Part shown: positions 24,801 to 35,325 of the stretch, one piece after another
Numbering within the stretch: position 1 is the stretch's first letter
Layout of the letters: each line of letters starts with the position of its first letter
Program-made: the position numbers and the translations under genes
Notes under the pieces: generated by a model
What the model saw: only the letters and a program-made list of their open reading frames with translations
Databases searched by the model: none
What the model was told of the DNA's origin: nothing
DNA from: Lotus japonicus
Lineage: Eukaryota; Streptophyta; Magnoliopsida; Fabales; Fabaceae
Assembly: GCF_012489685.1 (NCBI RefSeq)
Contig: NC_080041.1
Coordinates: forward strand, 96,223,090-96,287,089
Direction: 5' to 3'
DNA length: 64,000 nucleotides

Positions 24801-25290
24801 AAATGAAAACAGAGACTAGTAGAATTCTTGGATATCATAAAAAAAGGCAAAAATTTTAAGTTAACCACAACTTATCCAATTCATTCAGGAATGAAAAATT
24901 GACATTTATTTGTAATATATGATGATAATGTTATTTTTTATTTGCTATGACCAGATATAACATCCTTATCATTCCCACATAAGAAACCGCCAGTATTTGT
25001 GATAGCTATAAACTAGAATCAAACAAAAACATAAGCAAAAACAAACAAGACTTGATTTTGCAGACATTAATGATGAAAGGAAGGGGAGAATTCAAAAGGG
25101 GTGGTGCAGCACCGTCAGAAGAGTCATCAGAAGAAGCCAGAGAGAGAGAACGGCGGTTGTTGGAGAAGAGATCGAGGTTTTCTTCATTGTTGGTGGCGAC
25201 ACCGCCACCATTATTGAAGGTGTGGTTTCTTCTGTGGTGGTGGTTGAGGGATCCAAGCAGAGACTCCCTCCCATTCCTACCATTCATCAT
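21855..25290 (-). CDS. Basic Ser/Pro-rich protein (FLO11-like name in plant annotations; At2g40070/At3g09000 type)
   Basis: Five exons, 25290-25113, 24719-24614, 24144-24027, 23603-22644 and 22259-21855, join in frame to about 588 residues. The N-terminus has the family pattern ENLDLFSNNRRSLSLASS, then VKLGRLSLG and DYDWLLTPPGTPVFP. A long Ser/Pro/Arg/Thr-rich low-complexity region follows (for example RPSTPSSRSTPSRSSTPSRA), then the conserved SGFGRTISKKSLDMAIKHM at the end of exon 4, and a C-terminal region ending EHLPEPFGLL. Plant homologues are often named proline-rich or endochitinase/flocculation-like because of composition, without enzymatic function. Some basic proline-rich members have been described as microtubule-associated, which suits the basic repeats but is inference here. 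Start: an upstream in-frame ATG at 25335 exists; I chose 25290 (MMNGRNG) by family likeness. Confidence 0.87.
23751..23849. mobile_element. Small MITE in intron 3 of the Ser/Pro-rich gene
   Basis: About 99 bp, with complementary ends CTGTTTGGATAC (23751-23762) and GTATCCAAACAG (23838-23849). The interior repeats words like AGTTTATTTAG and AAGCTCCAATAAGCTC. It lies in the intron 23604-24026. Confidence 0.65.
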
Positions 25291-25335
25291 GGTTGTGTTG
25301 TGAGACTTGTGATGTTGATGCCACTGCTGCAACAA

Positions 25336-26665
25336 GATCTACAAGTGGTTCAAAGAGGTGAAGTGCAATGGAAATTTCAATGTTCATTCATTCATCCATG
25401 TTTAGATCTGCATCACTAGCTTGGTTATGTTCCATTGTCTCATATTATTATTATTGTTTCCCCTTTTTTCTTGTTGAGGTGGAAGTGTCAGAACTTAGAA
25501 GCAATTCAACATGATGATGATGCAGTAATTCGTGATTGGTTCAAGTCGTACATACTTATTACTTAAGATGAAAGCTCAGATGGAGCCATGCAAATGTAAA
25601 AAGAACTCTCTCGAGTTAGTTTGTCTTAACTGGATGTAGATTTTTCCGGCTCGAACATAATTATCTCCGTGAATGATATAAGTATTAGATAAGAAAAAAA
25701 ATTAAAAAATGATGAGTGAGATAGATGGATGGATGGATGCCCACATGGCTTCCTTCTCATGTCCCACCTTCTCCCTCATTTCCTTCATTCATTCGTCATG
25801 GATCAAAAAGATCAAAGATCTAGGATTTCATGTGTTGCTTTAATGCACTAGCCACTTTCCATTCACAAATGAAATTATATATGTGTCCCATTCAGCACAT
25901 GGCATGGGATGGAATTGGAGGGTTCCTTGTTTTGTTAATCTTCATGTATCTTGTCATTTGTGCCTTTTGAGCTCGTGCCTTCCTTTTAAATTCATGGAAA
26001 ATGATCTTCCCTTTAAAGAATCATGCATAACAATTGATTGTGAAAATGAAAATGATAAGTTTAGTTATCTTTAAAAGATAATTTGTAAGTAAATAGTTAG
26101 ATATTAAGACTTAAATAATTAAAAAATATTTTTGAAGTTATTGAATATATATTTTGAAATGTAACCTTTTTTAAAAGTATTTTATAAGTTAACTTAGTTC
26201 TTGCGTCAATTATTTTAGACATAATGACATGATAATTTAATTGAGGGAAAACATCATTTGAAAACAAACAAAAGAATCAACATTTGCTAATGAGCTTCTA
26301 GCTTCATTCATTTACGATGAAAGTTTATATACAAATCATTGTTCATTTACGGATTAAACTGGCTACCTTTAACCAACTACCAACAAACTATAAACTATTT
26401 GCTAAGTTTTTTTTTTTGAAAGTAACTATTTGCTAAGTTACAACAAACTTAAAAACCAATACGAATAACTAATTTAAATATACTCTAATACTCACCTCAA
26501 GCTGGAGTGTGTATCATGCTCTCCTAGGTCGATAAGAATTAAGAGGTGATGAAATGGCTAAGGATCTAATGACTTACAAAGTGAAAAATCTTTGCTTGCA
26601 AATTTATTTCTTGGACAACGTATCAATACGCTTAGTCCTTTTATGAAAACTACCATTAATCGCAA
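25336..26665. other. Intergenic region upstream of the Ser/Pro-rich gene
   Basis: Promoter side of the minus-strand gene. It contains a short GATG(GATG)n run near 25727-25740. Near 26495-26530, CACCTCAAGCTGGAGTGTG recalls sequences common in Ty1/copia retrotransposons, but the fragment is too short to call. Confidence 0.4.
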
Positions 26666-26669
26666 TCAG

Positions 26670-27240
26670 TGACGAATCCAGAAATTTAATGAAGTACGGG
26701 CAATATATACATAAAATTCGCAACAACAAAAATTAATATATACTATTAACAAAGGAAACATTAAAAACCACATACTTTCAAAAATTTCCCTTCTCAACAC
26801 CCATTTAGCATTAAAAATACTCCTCCAAGTGTAGCTAGGGCAAGAGCCACATTTGGCCAGCCAAGGGGGAGAATTCCGAAAATAACAAGTCTTAAATGAT
26901 CTCACCATTAAGGAACCAAGATGCTTCAAAACTTTTCCTGATTTCTTAGCAAGGAGCGCAATGTTAAAAATTTGAAAATCAAGTCCACCACAAGTTTTTG
27001 GTTGCGCTAACCTCTTCCACCTCAACCTATTCAGCTTCATCTTATCCACATCACCACCCCAATAGAATTTGTTTATCATAGCCTCAATCTCTGAACAAAT
27101 AAAGGTCGGAATACAAAAATAACTCATTACATAGGCGAGAATAGTTTGACAATGGATTAAATAAGTATCTCTCTAGCACCCTCATTTCATTCTTTCAGCT
27201 TCTTCCACACCCGCTCCTTGACAAAAGCAAAGGCTTGAAT
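26670..27240 (-). mobile_element. LINE relic: reverse transcriptase C-terminal / zinc-binding region
   Basis: Minus-strand translation shows the conserved plant L1 LINE segment after the RT active site: FVKERVWKKLKE, then CSEIEAMINKFYWGG, RWKRLAQPKTCGGLDFQIFN, ALLAKKSGKVL and SYTWRSIFNAKWVL. Upstream (27130-27240) the frame is broken by stops. The catalytic RT core is absent. The remnant is a truncated, non-functional piece. Confidence 0.78.
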
Positions 27241-27835
27241 TTTTTATTTCCGAGTAATATGAGAAGAGTTGTGACATTCTTTATTTATTTCCTTAACTCT
27301 AAAAGCTTTGAATGCTCATCAATTCTAATAATATACACATTTTGGCTGAATCAGAGTTGTGACTTTTAAAATTAATGTGCTGTTTAGAAGCATCCTCATA
27401 GAATTTCAAAAGATCGAGAGCTCATCAATAGTAGCCCCGGGAAAAAAAAAACTATGCTATTATGAGGAAAAAAAATGAGAAACCAGTGGGGCTCCATGAG
27501 GAATTCTAACTGGGATGGTCCCACTTCCTATAACAATAGCATTGTGTTGTTATCATTTGGAGAATTTGCCATTCCTATAGTAATATATATGTACTGCACT
27601 CTACATAACGTTATCACATTTCTTGTTGGGTGATTTATTCTTATTTTATTTTATCTTTGAAAAAAGTAATTGTTTATTTGTGCCTAAGAAAGTAGAGTAT
27701 TAATTTGTAAGCATAATGAAGATTTGTTCTATCATTGTAGGTTACCTTGAATCGTCCTCATTACTTAAATAACCCTCCAACGTTAATTAACTATAACATT
27801 ATTGATAATTTTGGTATTCAACTATTGCAAGATAA

Positions 27836-27871
<36 letters not shown>

Positions 27872-28456
27872 AAAAGTATTGCAAGATAATGATAATTATA
27901 GCCTTTAGCTTGTATAATGATAATTTAGAGATGACAGAGAGTAAGTGATATGAAGGTCCATATATACATACCTGCTCCTTTTCTTCTCTGAATATCATTT
28001 TTAAGGTGCATTTAAAAGACGTTGCAACTACCGTTAGCTCTAACGCACCTACCTAATCTTCTTTTTTGTCATTTAATGACAAAGTCCAACTAGTAGTTTC
28101 AAGTTTAATGACATACTTTTAATTACTATATTAGAGTGAACATATCTTGAAAGAGATTTTTTTTTATAAGTAAGGAAATATATTGAAAAGAAGTACAGGG
28201 TACTTCAACTCAATACAAAGATAAAGTAATAAGGAAAACTAAAAACAACAAAAAGAATTACATCTCACAAAATACTTAAAACCCCTTGGAGCCATGACTT
28301 TTTAAGATATGCTTCATTAAATTAAAACCTTACTAGGAAAACCCTTTGGGTAAAATCTAGTGAAGAAAAAAGAGTACATAAATTATTGAAAGAGATGTTT
28401 GACATGGGTAAACGAATTATTATTTTTTTGGTTAAAAAAATTATGTTGGAGACAGA
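27241..28456. other. Intergenic region, no gene seen
   Basis: AT-rich sequence with no supportable gene. It includes the TA microsatellite listed separately and a short ORF-free stretch before the LINE poly(A) remnant at 28457. Confidence 0.4.
27839..27867. repeat. (TA)n microsatellite
   Basis: A near-perfect TA dinucleotide run of about 29 bp. Confidence 0.9.
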
Positions 28457-29290
28457 TTTTTTTTTTCAAAACAAAATATCTATATCAATGAGAAAAATAT
28501 GAAAGATATTCAACTCATCTCTCAGAAGGGCTAAAAAACTATAGCAAAACTGGTGACAACTCAACCCAAAAAAGCAGCAACTGACCTGCAAAACACCAAG
28601 AAAGAAACGAAAACCTCTAAAGTCAAACAGAACCTAAAGCTCAAAAAAAGCCATAATTTATTTTTGATGAACGGGAAAAATAAGCGACAACTACATAGCA
28701 AGAAGATCCCTAGACGGGGCGTCTCAAGGCAAGTGAAGTCACATTGAGTAAAGGCAATCCGCCAGACCATTAGCTTCGCACAAAATGTAATCAACCGAAT
28801 CTCCTAGTTACGAGACATGAGAAGGTGGATATCCATAAACAAACTTGCACTCGCATGAAAATGAAATCTCTCATGGCAAATCATCTCCACAACATCCAGA
28901 CAATCTGAGTCAAAGTAAGCCCTCCTAATGTTGTGTTTCCATGGCAACAACAAGCTCATCTTCATCACATGCAATTCTAATGTCCTTGAAAGTTAGCTAA
29001 AGTGGTAAGATCTAGGGGAGATAAGGGTTTGAGAGGGTCAATGGTCCAGGGTTCGAACCCTGAGAGAACTAATTTACTAACATTACTAACAACTAACATT
29101 TGCCTATAAAAAAACCTTGCAATTCCACTAACAAAGGGTCTCCTCCTTACTCTCCTGCATAAAATCCAGCCCGTCAAACACCATGAGAATCACGAATAAC
29201 TCCTCTCATCCCGATACAGTTATGGGAGTGGTCATAAGCATCGTCAATCGTGAGAGACACAAAACCCACCGAAGGAGGAAGCTTCCAACA
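28457..29290 (-). mobile_element. LINE 3' relic (RNase H-like), interrupted by a SINE
   Basis: Read on the minus strand, fragments of the LINE RNase H domain appear: DSHGV followed by RAGFYA, then DPLLVELH, RRAYFDSDCLDVVEMI and a decayed AxGLADCL motif. An A-run then lies at 28457-28466 (T-run on the plus strand). Several stops and frameshifts make it non-functional. The domain is split by the SINE at 28978-29117. The homology on the two sides of the SINE (VELH, then MKMSLLLPWKHN) joins up when it is removed. Confidence 0.7.
28978..29117 (+). mobile_element. tRNA-derived SINE nested in the LINE relic
   Basis: An internal RNA polymerase III promoter is visible: box A-like GTTAGCTAAAGTGGTAAG and box B GGTTCGAACCC (29051-29061). 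The element ends in an A-run (CTATAAAAAAACC). Flanks share TGCAATTC (28970-28977 and 29118-29125), a likely target duplication. It differs from the SINE family at 30502 and 59439. No complete tRNA fold can be drawn, so it is not an intact tRNA gene. Confidence 0.72.
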
Positions 29291-29313
29291 AACATGTTGC
29301 AAGGGAAATTATG

Positions 29314-30026
29314 GCTATGTTTGGTATGCCTAACTGATAAGCTAGCTGAAAGTTTGAAAAACTAGCTGAAAGTTTATAAGCTAGATGAAAGCTGATAAAC
29401 TAACTGAAAACTGAAAGCTGATAGCTAAAATAAAGTTATCTCATTGAAAAAAAGTGTTTGGTAAAACTAGTTATTGAACAAGCTGAAATTGTAAAATGAC
29501 ATAAAGGGACATACTTATAAAATTCTTTTTTACATTTAGCATTACTTTATTTACACATCAATACATATATGTTATTAAAATAATTATCACTTTAAATATT
29601 TTAATTTAGCTCAAATTGTTTATCATCTAAAAAAACTATTAGTTTTTCATTTATTTTCATTTTTTATTTTTTTATTAATTTAAATAGAATTAAAAAAATT
29701 AAATAACTTTATTCTAATCTAATAAAGTAAACTTATATTTGTCTAAATTAATAAAATATTTTAAAAAATATTAACAATTGAATATTGAATAGTAGTTATT
29801 TCAATATAAAAATAATTAGATTTTAGTTTCTTTATAAATATAAAAAGGATAATGATAGAATTTTATTAAAATGATAAGGGAGAATAAATTCAATTAGCTT
29901 TAAGCTGGTAGCTTATTAAAAGATCTATAACCTATTAAAGTAAGCTCTTTTACCAAATGCTTTTAAGAAACTTTTAAGTTAGTCAAATAAGTTATAAGCT
30001 AGCTGAAATTACATGTCAAACATAAC
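29314..30026. mobile_element. Foldback DNA transposon (713 bp), TIR GCTATGTTTGG
   Basis: The left end GCTATGTTTGGTATG matches the complement of the right end, GTTATGTTTGACATG. Inner words such as AGCTAGCTGAAA recur inverted near both ends. A 5-bp direct repeat, TTATG, flanks it (29309-29313, 30027-30031). It has no transposase ORF. The superfamily is uncertain, with hAT-like or CACTA-like both possible. Confidence 0.65.
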
Positions 30027-30501
30027 TTATGTGAGAAAAAGAAAAAGAGAGAAGATATGTAGAGAAGAATAAAGAATTAAAATATGTGAGAAAAAGATAT
30101 AAATTTAACTAACAGATTTGTGTGAATTATGAATTCCCTTTGGATTTGGCATACATAAATCAAAGAATCAATTGAAATTTATATAAACTAAAAAAAATGA
30201 ATACAACAAGAATATAATATTAACTAACAGATTTGTGTAGATTATGAATTCCCCTTGGATTTGGCATCTTTGCATACATAGATCAAAGAATCAATTGAAA
30301 TTTATATAAATTTTAAAAAAATGAATACAACATATATTAAGTAAGAGAGACAAGAGTTTTTTTTTTAAAAAAAAGTAAGAGAGAAAAGGCAAAAGAAAAA
30401 ATGAATTAAATCGTTACATGGGATTGGGGGCGAGGTTATACATATCTATCCAATGAGAATGGATGGTGTAAGAAAATCCCACTAACATATTTGTTCGGAT
30501 T

Positions 30502-30620
30502 TTCTGTTTTTTTTTTACATCAGAAAGATAAATTACACATGTTAGGAATTGATATTTGAATCTCCCTCTACCCAACTCACATGTCCCCAGCTCCTACCAA
30601 TTGAGCTATCCCACCGGGAC
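30502..30620 (-). mobile_element. tRNA-derived SINE (family of 59439-59554)
   Basis: On the minus strand the element begins GTCCCGGTGGGATAGCTC. The box A-like ATAGCTCAATTGGTAGG follows, a degenerate box B (GATTCAAATAT) comes next, and the tail is a run of A (T-run 30505-30516). A 13-bp target duplication with one mismatch flanks it: ATTTGTTCGGATT (30489-30501) and ATTTGTGCGGATT (30621-30633). Confidence 0.85.
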
Positions 30621-30687
30621 ATTTGTGCGGATTCTAAATCTTCAGTCTCTTTATAATTTTTTTTTGAAACACTAGTACGTTTATATA

Positions 30688-31001
30688 CTTTCTCCGTTCC
30701 AAAATTATTGTAGTTTTAACTTTTTTTGTTTTATTCTAAAATCATTGTTGTTTTATATATCCAAAGCATTTTATCTCATTATTTTCCATTCATGCCCTCA
30801 TTTAATATTGTATGTCCATAATACCACCTCTTATTTCACCAATCACAATACTCACAAATTAGTTGACTAATGATTTTCATTCTCTCTCTTTCATATAACT
30901 CATATTAAATAAGGATGTTTCAATCAAATTATAACATTAATCAATGAAATCTTAACTTTTATGCATAACTTTAAACTACAATAGTTTTGGAACGGAGGGA
31001 T
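30688..31001. mobile_element. Stowaway (Tc1/mariner) MITE
   Basis: Ends CTTTCTCCGTTCC (30688) and GGAACGGAGGGAT (31001) are the familiar Stowaway CTCCCTCCGTTCC inverted repeat with a few changes. The flanking TA dinucleotides (30686-30687, 31002-31003) are the target duplication. Inner TIR words (TTGTAGTTTTAA, TTTAAACTACAA) are also inverted. It is 314 bp and has no ORF. Confidence 0.85.
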
Positions 31002-31117
31002 TATAAATCAAACGATCAATTGAAATTCATTTAAATTGAGAATAATGAATACAAACAAGTATACAACATATATTTATCAAGAGAGAGAAAATGATGAATT
31101 CGATCAATAGTTGGGGG

Positions 31118-31670
31118 TAGGGGCGTATCTAGAGAGGGGTTAGCAGGGGGCATGTCCTCTGAGAATTTTGAAATTTTCACCGACTATAGGTATTTTCCGA
31201 ACTAGAAAAAATGAATTTATCATTTCAACTAAGACACTATCATTATGATGTTTCTCGGGATCCTAATTTAGGAAAAAATTCTAGTTTATTCGAGTTTACC
31301 AGAAGTTAGTTGAAATTGGAAATGCAACATTATTTGCATTTGTTGATAGATTGATACGTCTTGTTTTGACACTCCCTGTTTTAACAGCATCTACAGAACG
31401 ATCCTTTCTGCAATGAAAGTTCTTAAGACTCGGCTTCGCAACAAAATTGAAAATGATCCTCTCAAAAATTTATTAGTTATATATATCGAGAGAGAAATTA
31501 CTAAAAAAAATTAAGTTAATACAATAATAGATAAATTTAGTAAATGAAAGAACAAAGAGTTATATTAAAATAATTGGTTATTATTTAAAGTTTATATAAT
31601 ATTCAATTAAGATTTTTATAGTCTTATATTTCGATCCCTTCCCAACAAGAAAATTCTGAATACGCCCTTG
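31118..31670 (+). mobile_element. hAT transposon relic with transposase C-terminal remnant
   Basis: The terminal repeats TAGGGGCGTATCTAG and (complement) CAAGGGCGTATTCAG are flanked by an 8-bp duplication with one mismatch: GTTGGGGG (31110-31117) and GTTGGGGA (31671-31678). Inside, two overlapping frames carry the hAT dimerisation region, readable as LTLPVLTASTERSF, then KVLKTRLRNKIENDPL and LLVIYIEREI, split by a frameshift and an early stop near 31412. The rest of the transposase is deleted. Confidence 0.82.
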
Positions 31671-31964
31671 GTTGGGGACCACGTTGTAGATATCCATGTA
31701 ATAATTTAAATTTTTTTAAGTAACTTATATGTCACAATTTTAACCATTATCAAAATGTTGAATTAAATAATAAATTATTTTAATATATAAGAATGAATTG
31801 ATGGATAAACATATATAATATAATATTACCTCTAAATAATGGATAAATTTACAAATTACAATGTATTATACGTTTATATTTTATACTATTATGTTTAATA
31901 TGACGTACCAAATAAACTGAAATGATAAATGGTTATAGTTGGATGGTTTGATAGATAGAATATA

Positions 31965-32270
31965 CTCCCTCCATTATTTTTTATAAGAACCAAATAAGAG
32001 ATACATCTTGGTCATTTTTATAAGAACCAACTTGGAGGTCGTGATGCATTTATTAATTTTTTACAAAAATGTCCTTATTTAATAGAATTTTATGTCTCTT
32101 TCCACTTTCATAACATTAATGATACATAGAAATTAAGAATAATGAGTGGAGGGTAACTTTAGAAAGTTGATATAAATTAAGAACAAAATTAATGCAATTT
32201 CCTAAATTAACTAAATTTCTTAAAGTGTGTGAAATTGTTACTTAATTTTTATATTAAGGAACGAAGAGAG
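31965..32270. mobile_element. Stowaway-like MITE
   Basis: The left end CTCCCTCCATTATTTTTTAT and the complement of the right end, CTCTCTTCGTTCCTTAATAT, form a degenerate Stowaway inverted repeat. TA dinucleotides flank it (31963-31964, 32271-32272). Length is 306 bp. Confidence 0.75.
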
Positions 32271-32355
32271 TAATTTTTTTTTATTTGAAGTGGTTAAGTC
32301 CTACAAAAATGTAAGTGGGCTTCTCCTCGATCACTTTTTGTGTGGGTAATTTTTG

Positions 32356-32892
32356 AGTGCTGTCCCAATTGAGACAGTTTCAAAACAGTCTCATACTTAA
32401 CCAATACAAATATGACACATGTTATTAGATATTTTGAAGTTAATATTTTACAAAAAAAATATTTTAATCCCAGCTAATCTGCATCCTCATATTTTATTTC
32501 ATAAAAATGATAAATGAACCACTAAATTTATACGGTGATTAAGTTAAATGTTGATTATGATTTATGAGTTTGGATTTAAATCATAATTATTTGTGATAGT
32601 TTTTAGAATAGAATATATATATTTTTTGGAATAGAATATAAACTATTGATTGATAAAGATTAAAAAATATAATTTGTTGAATGTTATGGGTTAAATTGTA
32701 GTCTTTAGAAGAAAGTATAATAATGTAGATTAATTGAGACTAAAATTTAGTTTAGTAAAATGTTGGTGTTGAAAAATCAAATATTTGGTGACGGTTAAAA
32801 AAAATAAAAAATAAAGAACTAACACATGTCATAAGTTTATTAGTTGCATTTGAGACTGTTTTAAAATTTTCTCAATTGAGACAATACCGAAG
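32356..32892. mobile_element. TIR element, about 537 bp, superfamily unknown
   Basis: The left sequence GTCCCAATTGAGACAGTTTC (and the following AAAACAGTCTCAT) is the inverted match of GAGACTGTTTTAAAATTTTC and TCAATTGAGACA at 32851-32885. The interior is AT-rich with no transposase. The exact ends and target duplication are not resolved. Confidence 0.6.
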
Positions 32893-33350
32893 ATGTCAGC
32901 TTTTTGTGTATGTAGAAGGTTATTGTAGGCCCCTCTACGAGAGAATAAACTCAAATTATTCAGTAAAATAGGCACAAATTTTATTCAACACAAAACTATT
33001 ATATCGGCTATTTTTCTAATTCACACCGACAAATGGGTATGAAATTGAAATGATATATATCCAATTGCGGGTGAAGAAATAAACCTCATGACGCTGACTA
33101 GGAAGAAATCATGGATATCCAAGTGATTGATCCGGAAAGATTGATTGATAATGATATCAGAAGTTCAGAACAAACACAAATGTTCTAATATTGTGATTTT
33201 ATGTTGTGTTTCATACATGTATGAGAAAATGAGGGGTAAACGTTAACTTTTTGATTCAACTTTAAGTAGATTTTTTTTACACAAAATTTAAATTTGTAAT
33301 TTTATTGAAAAAGAATTAATTAATTATAATTTAAACCAATATGATCTTAT

Positions 33351-33465
33351 TCCCGAATGATAGCTTGAGTGATAAGAGTTAAGAGACATATGACTTAGGG
33401 TGGAAAATGTTCAGAAATCAATTTTTAGATAGTAAATTTTATCTTTCCAATGTAAAATTCAATGA
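33351..33465 (+). mobile_element. Degenerate SINE of the 30502/59439 family (weak)
   Basis: CCCGAATGATAGCTTGAGTG and the text that follows (AGAGTTAAGAGACATATG, then TTTATCTTTCCAATGTAAAA) track the other two SINE copies in order, but with many changes. I cannot identify a target duplication. Confidence 0.4.
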
Positions 33466-34635
33466 TTGAGAATATCCCAATCCAAAAAGTAACACCAAAT
33501 GCAGTTAGTTACATGGCAATAGCGCAATCAATCAAAAGATCGAGTTCGAGTAGTAGTGCCGACTATCTTCAACCTTGATCTTCATGGATCTGTCTATGTT
33601 CAGTGCTTGAGTGCTATTTCTGACTCATGTCAATGCATTTTGATTTGACTTGGTCTTATATACCTTGCTGATCAATGTAGAAAATTAAATGTGCAGTTTT
33701 TTAGGAATGAAATGTTGTGTGAAATCGTGACCAACACAATGTGAAAAAGGCAAGTGCAATTAAGATGGAACCACCAGCATGGAGGATCATCACATCATTC
33801 TATTATTCAGAATTCCATTATATTGTTGTTAAATACTATATTTTAGTCCTGACATGTAGAATCAAATTTAAAAAGGGCCTTAGAAAATAAATATATAATT
33901 TTTTGATCATTGTTGATAAAAAAATTTGGTCATTGACAAAAAAAAAATTAATATAAAAATGACAGGTGACGTTATGCTGCTCATATGAAAGATTGACAAT
34001 CCATGTCAATTTTTCACATGGTCAATCCAAAATTTTGTGTACCACTTTTGGTTCTTTACCTCCCCTTTCCCATTCTTCTTCTTTCCACTTAATCGACCTC
34101 CGCAACGACCACCTAGCTCTCACTCAACCATCACCCAATCCCCTACTCCTCGGTCCTTCCCTTACCACAACAATCTTGGAAGTGACACTCAATTGAGAGA
34201 ATCGATTTTGCCTGATAAAGAAGCTACCCTGGGACGTTCAGCCACACGTGAGTCTCCTGCTTGCTTTAATCAATTCACAATACATGAGAACAAACATTTT
34301 TCTTATCCACGTTTAAGCATAGGATGCGATTATGGAAGAGCTAGACGCAGAACCCAACCACGTTTGAGTTGACATAATTGAGTTATGTAAACGTAAGTTT
34401 AAGTAACATGATTTATGTTTGAATGTTACAAAAAACGTGACAGAATTTTGTTTAGACAACTTTGATTATATATAATTGCTTTTGAGTATATAATGACTAA
34501 AATGAGTATAAATATTATAATGAATTACTAATTCCTAACAAATTTTATTTTTTATTATTTTGGGTCAAATATTTACGTTTGGATTTGTTTTTTATTCAAT
34601 AACGTAATAATAATAAAAAGAAAATCAAAACCCCA
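33466..34635. other. Intergenic / promoter side of PPT1
   Basis: Short overlapping ORFs at 33966-34372 have no recognisable content and shift frame freely, so I leave them out. A CACGTTT...AAACGTG motif pair at about 34300-34440 hints at a MITE remnant. The PPT1 promoter should lie in about 34300-34640. Confidence 0.4.
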
Positions 34636-34639
34636 TTGA

Positions 34640-35325
34640 AACGTTGGCCCAGGCCCTTCATTCTAGAGTGTGTGGGTGAAATCAGAAATGTGTGCAGCAG
34701 AGACAAACAACAGAGCAGACAAAAACCAAGAGAGAAAGACGGTGGTCGGAGCTTCAGCGACTCCGGCGAGGCGCGGCTGATTCAATTGACGGCGCGGCGA
34801 GTTCGGCACACACTGACACGCAGTGAGAAATGCAAGGTAACACTCATTGGCGGAACCAACTGTGCTGCAACTGCAACCTGTGTGTATAGCTTACCTTACC
34901 CCTATTCTTATTCACTCTTTCTATCACCATGTTTTCTCTTTCTCTGTATCCCAAATTCTTCATGTCAATGAATGCTGGAAACAACTAGTTTGATTAGTAA
35001 ATGAACATCATTTTTTGTTTGTTTGTTATAATATAGAAAAGTAATGTGATTAGTTCTATTGTTGTCAATTAGATAATTCAAGTTTCCTAGAATTTCAATT
35101 TCCTCAGAATTTTCAAATGCTGAAATGCATAATCCAAACATAGTCTAATTGTTCTTTTTTATAAATTTGTTGCAGAATTATCAGGGAAGGTTGTTAGTCC
35201 ATTGTGGTTGTGGGTTTGAAACCTTGGTACTTCACTACATATTTTGATTTTTGAACTCTATTTCTTGCTCTTCCTGTAATTGAATTCTTTGAAGAACAGA
35301 ACCCCCACTTGTTGCATTTGACAAA
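34640..35325 (+). promoter_or_regulatory. 5'UTR exons and leader intron of PPT1
   Basis: A GC-richer leader (about 34640-34834) ends at the donor TGCAAG|GTAACA. A pyrimidine-tract acceptor GTTGCAG precedes 35176, giving a second leader exon of about 150 nt up to the ATG at 35326. The 111-codon ORF over the first leader exon is probably chance, because its frame runs straight through the donor. Confidence 0.5.

Larger units (their letters stand above)
30099..31720. repeat. Three tandem copies of one repeat, the third split by three transposons
   Basis: Copy 1 (about 30099-30212) and copy 2 (about 30214-30470) share ACTAACAGATTTGTGT, TTGGATTTGGCAT, CAAAGAATCAATTGAAATTT and AATGAATACAACA. Copy 3 starts at about 30481 (ACTAACATATTTGTTCGG). 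It continues after a SINE (GATTCTAAATC at 30630), after a Stowaway MITE (AATCAAACGATCAATTGAAA, about 31006) and after a hAT relic (GTTGGGGACCACGTTGTAGA, about 31671). Those pieces line up with copy 2 in the same order. The origin of the repeat unit is unknown. Confidence 0.7.

Noticed and set aside
29028..29065. Possible tRNA gene (GGTTCGAACCC)
   Set aside because: Only pol III boxes A and B are tRNA-like; there is no anticodon arm or acceptor stem pairing, and an A-rich tail plus target duplication mark it as a SINE.
33966..34372. Two overlapping ORFs upstream of PPT1
   Set aside because: Mutually frame-shifted and without motif, inside intergenic DNA.
34636..34971. ORF over the PPT1 leader
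   Set aside because: Its frame runs through a good splice donor and it has no family likeness; it is a chance ORF in a GC-richer 5'UTR.
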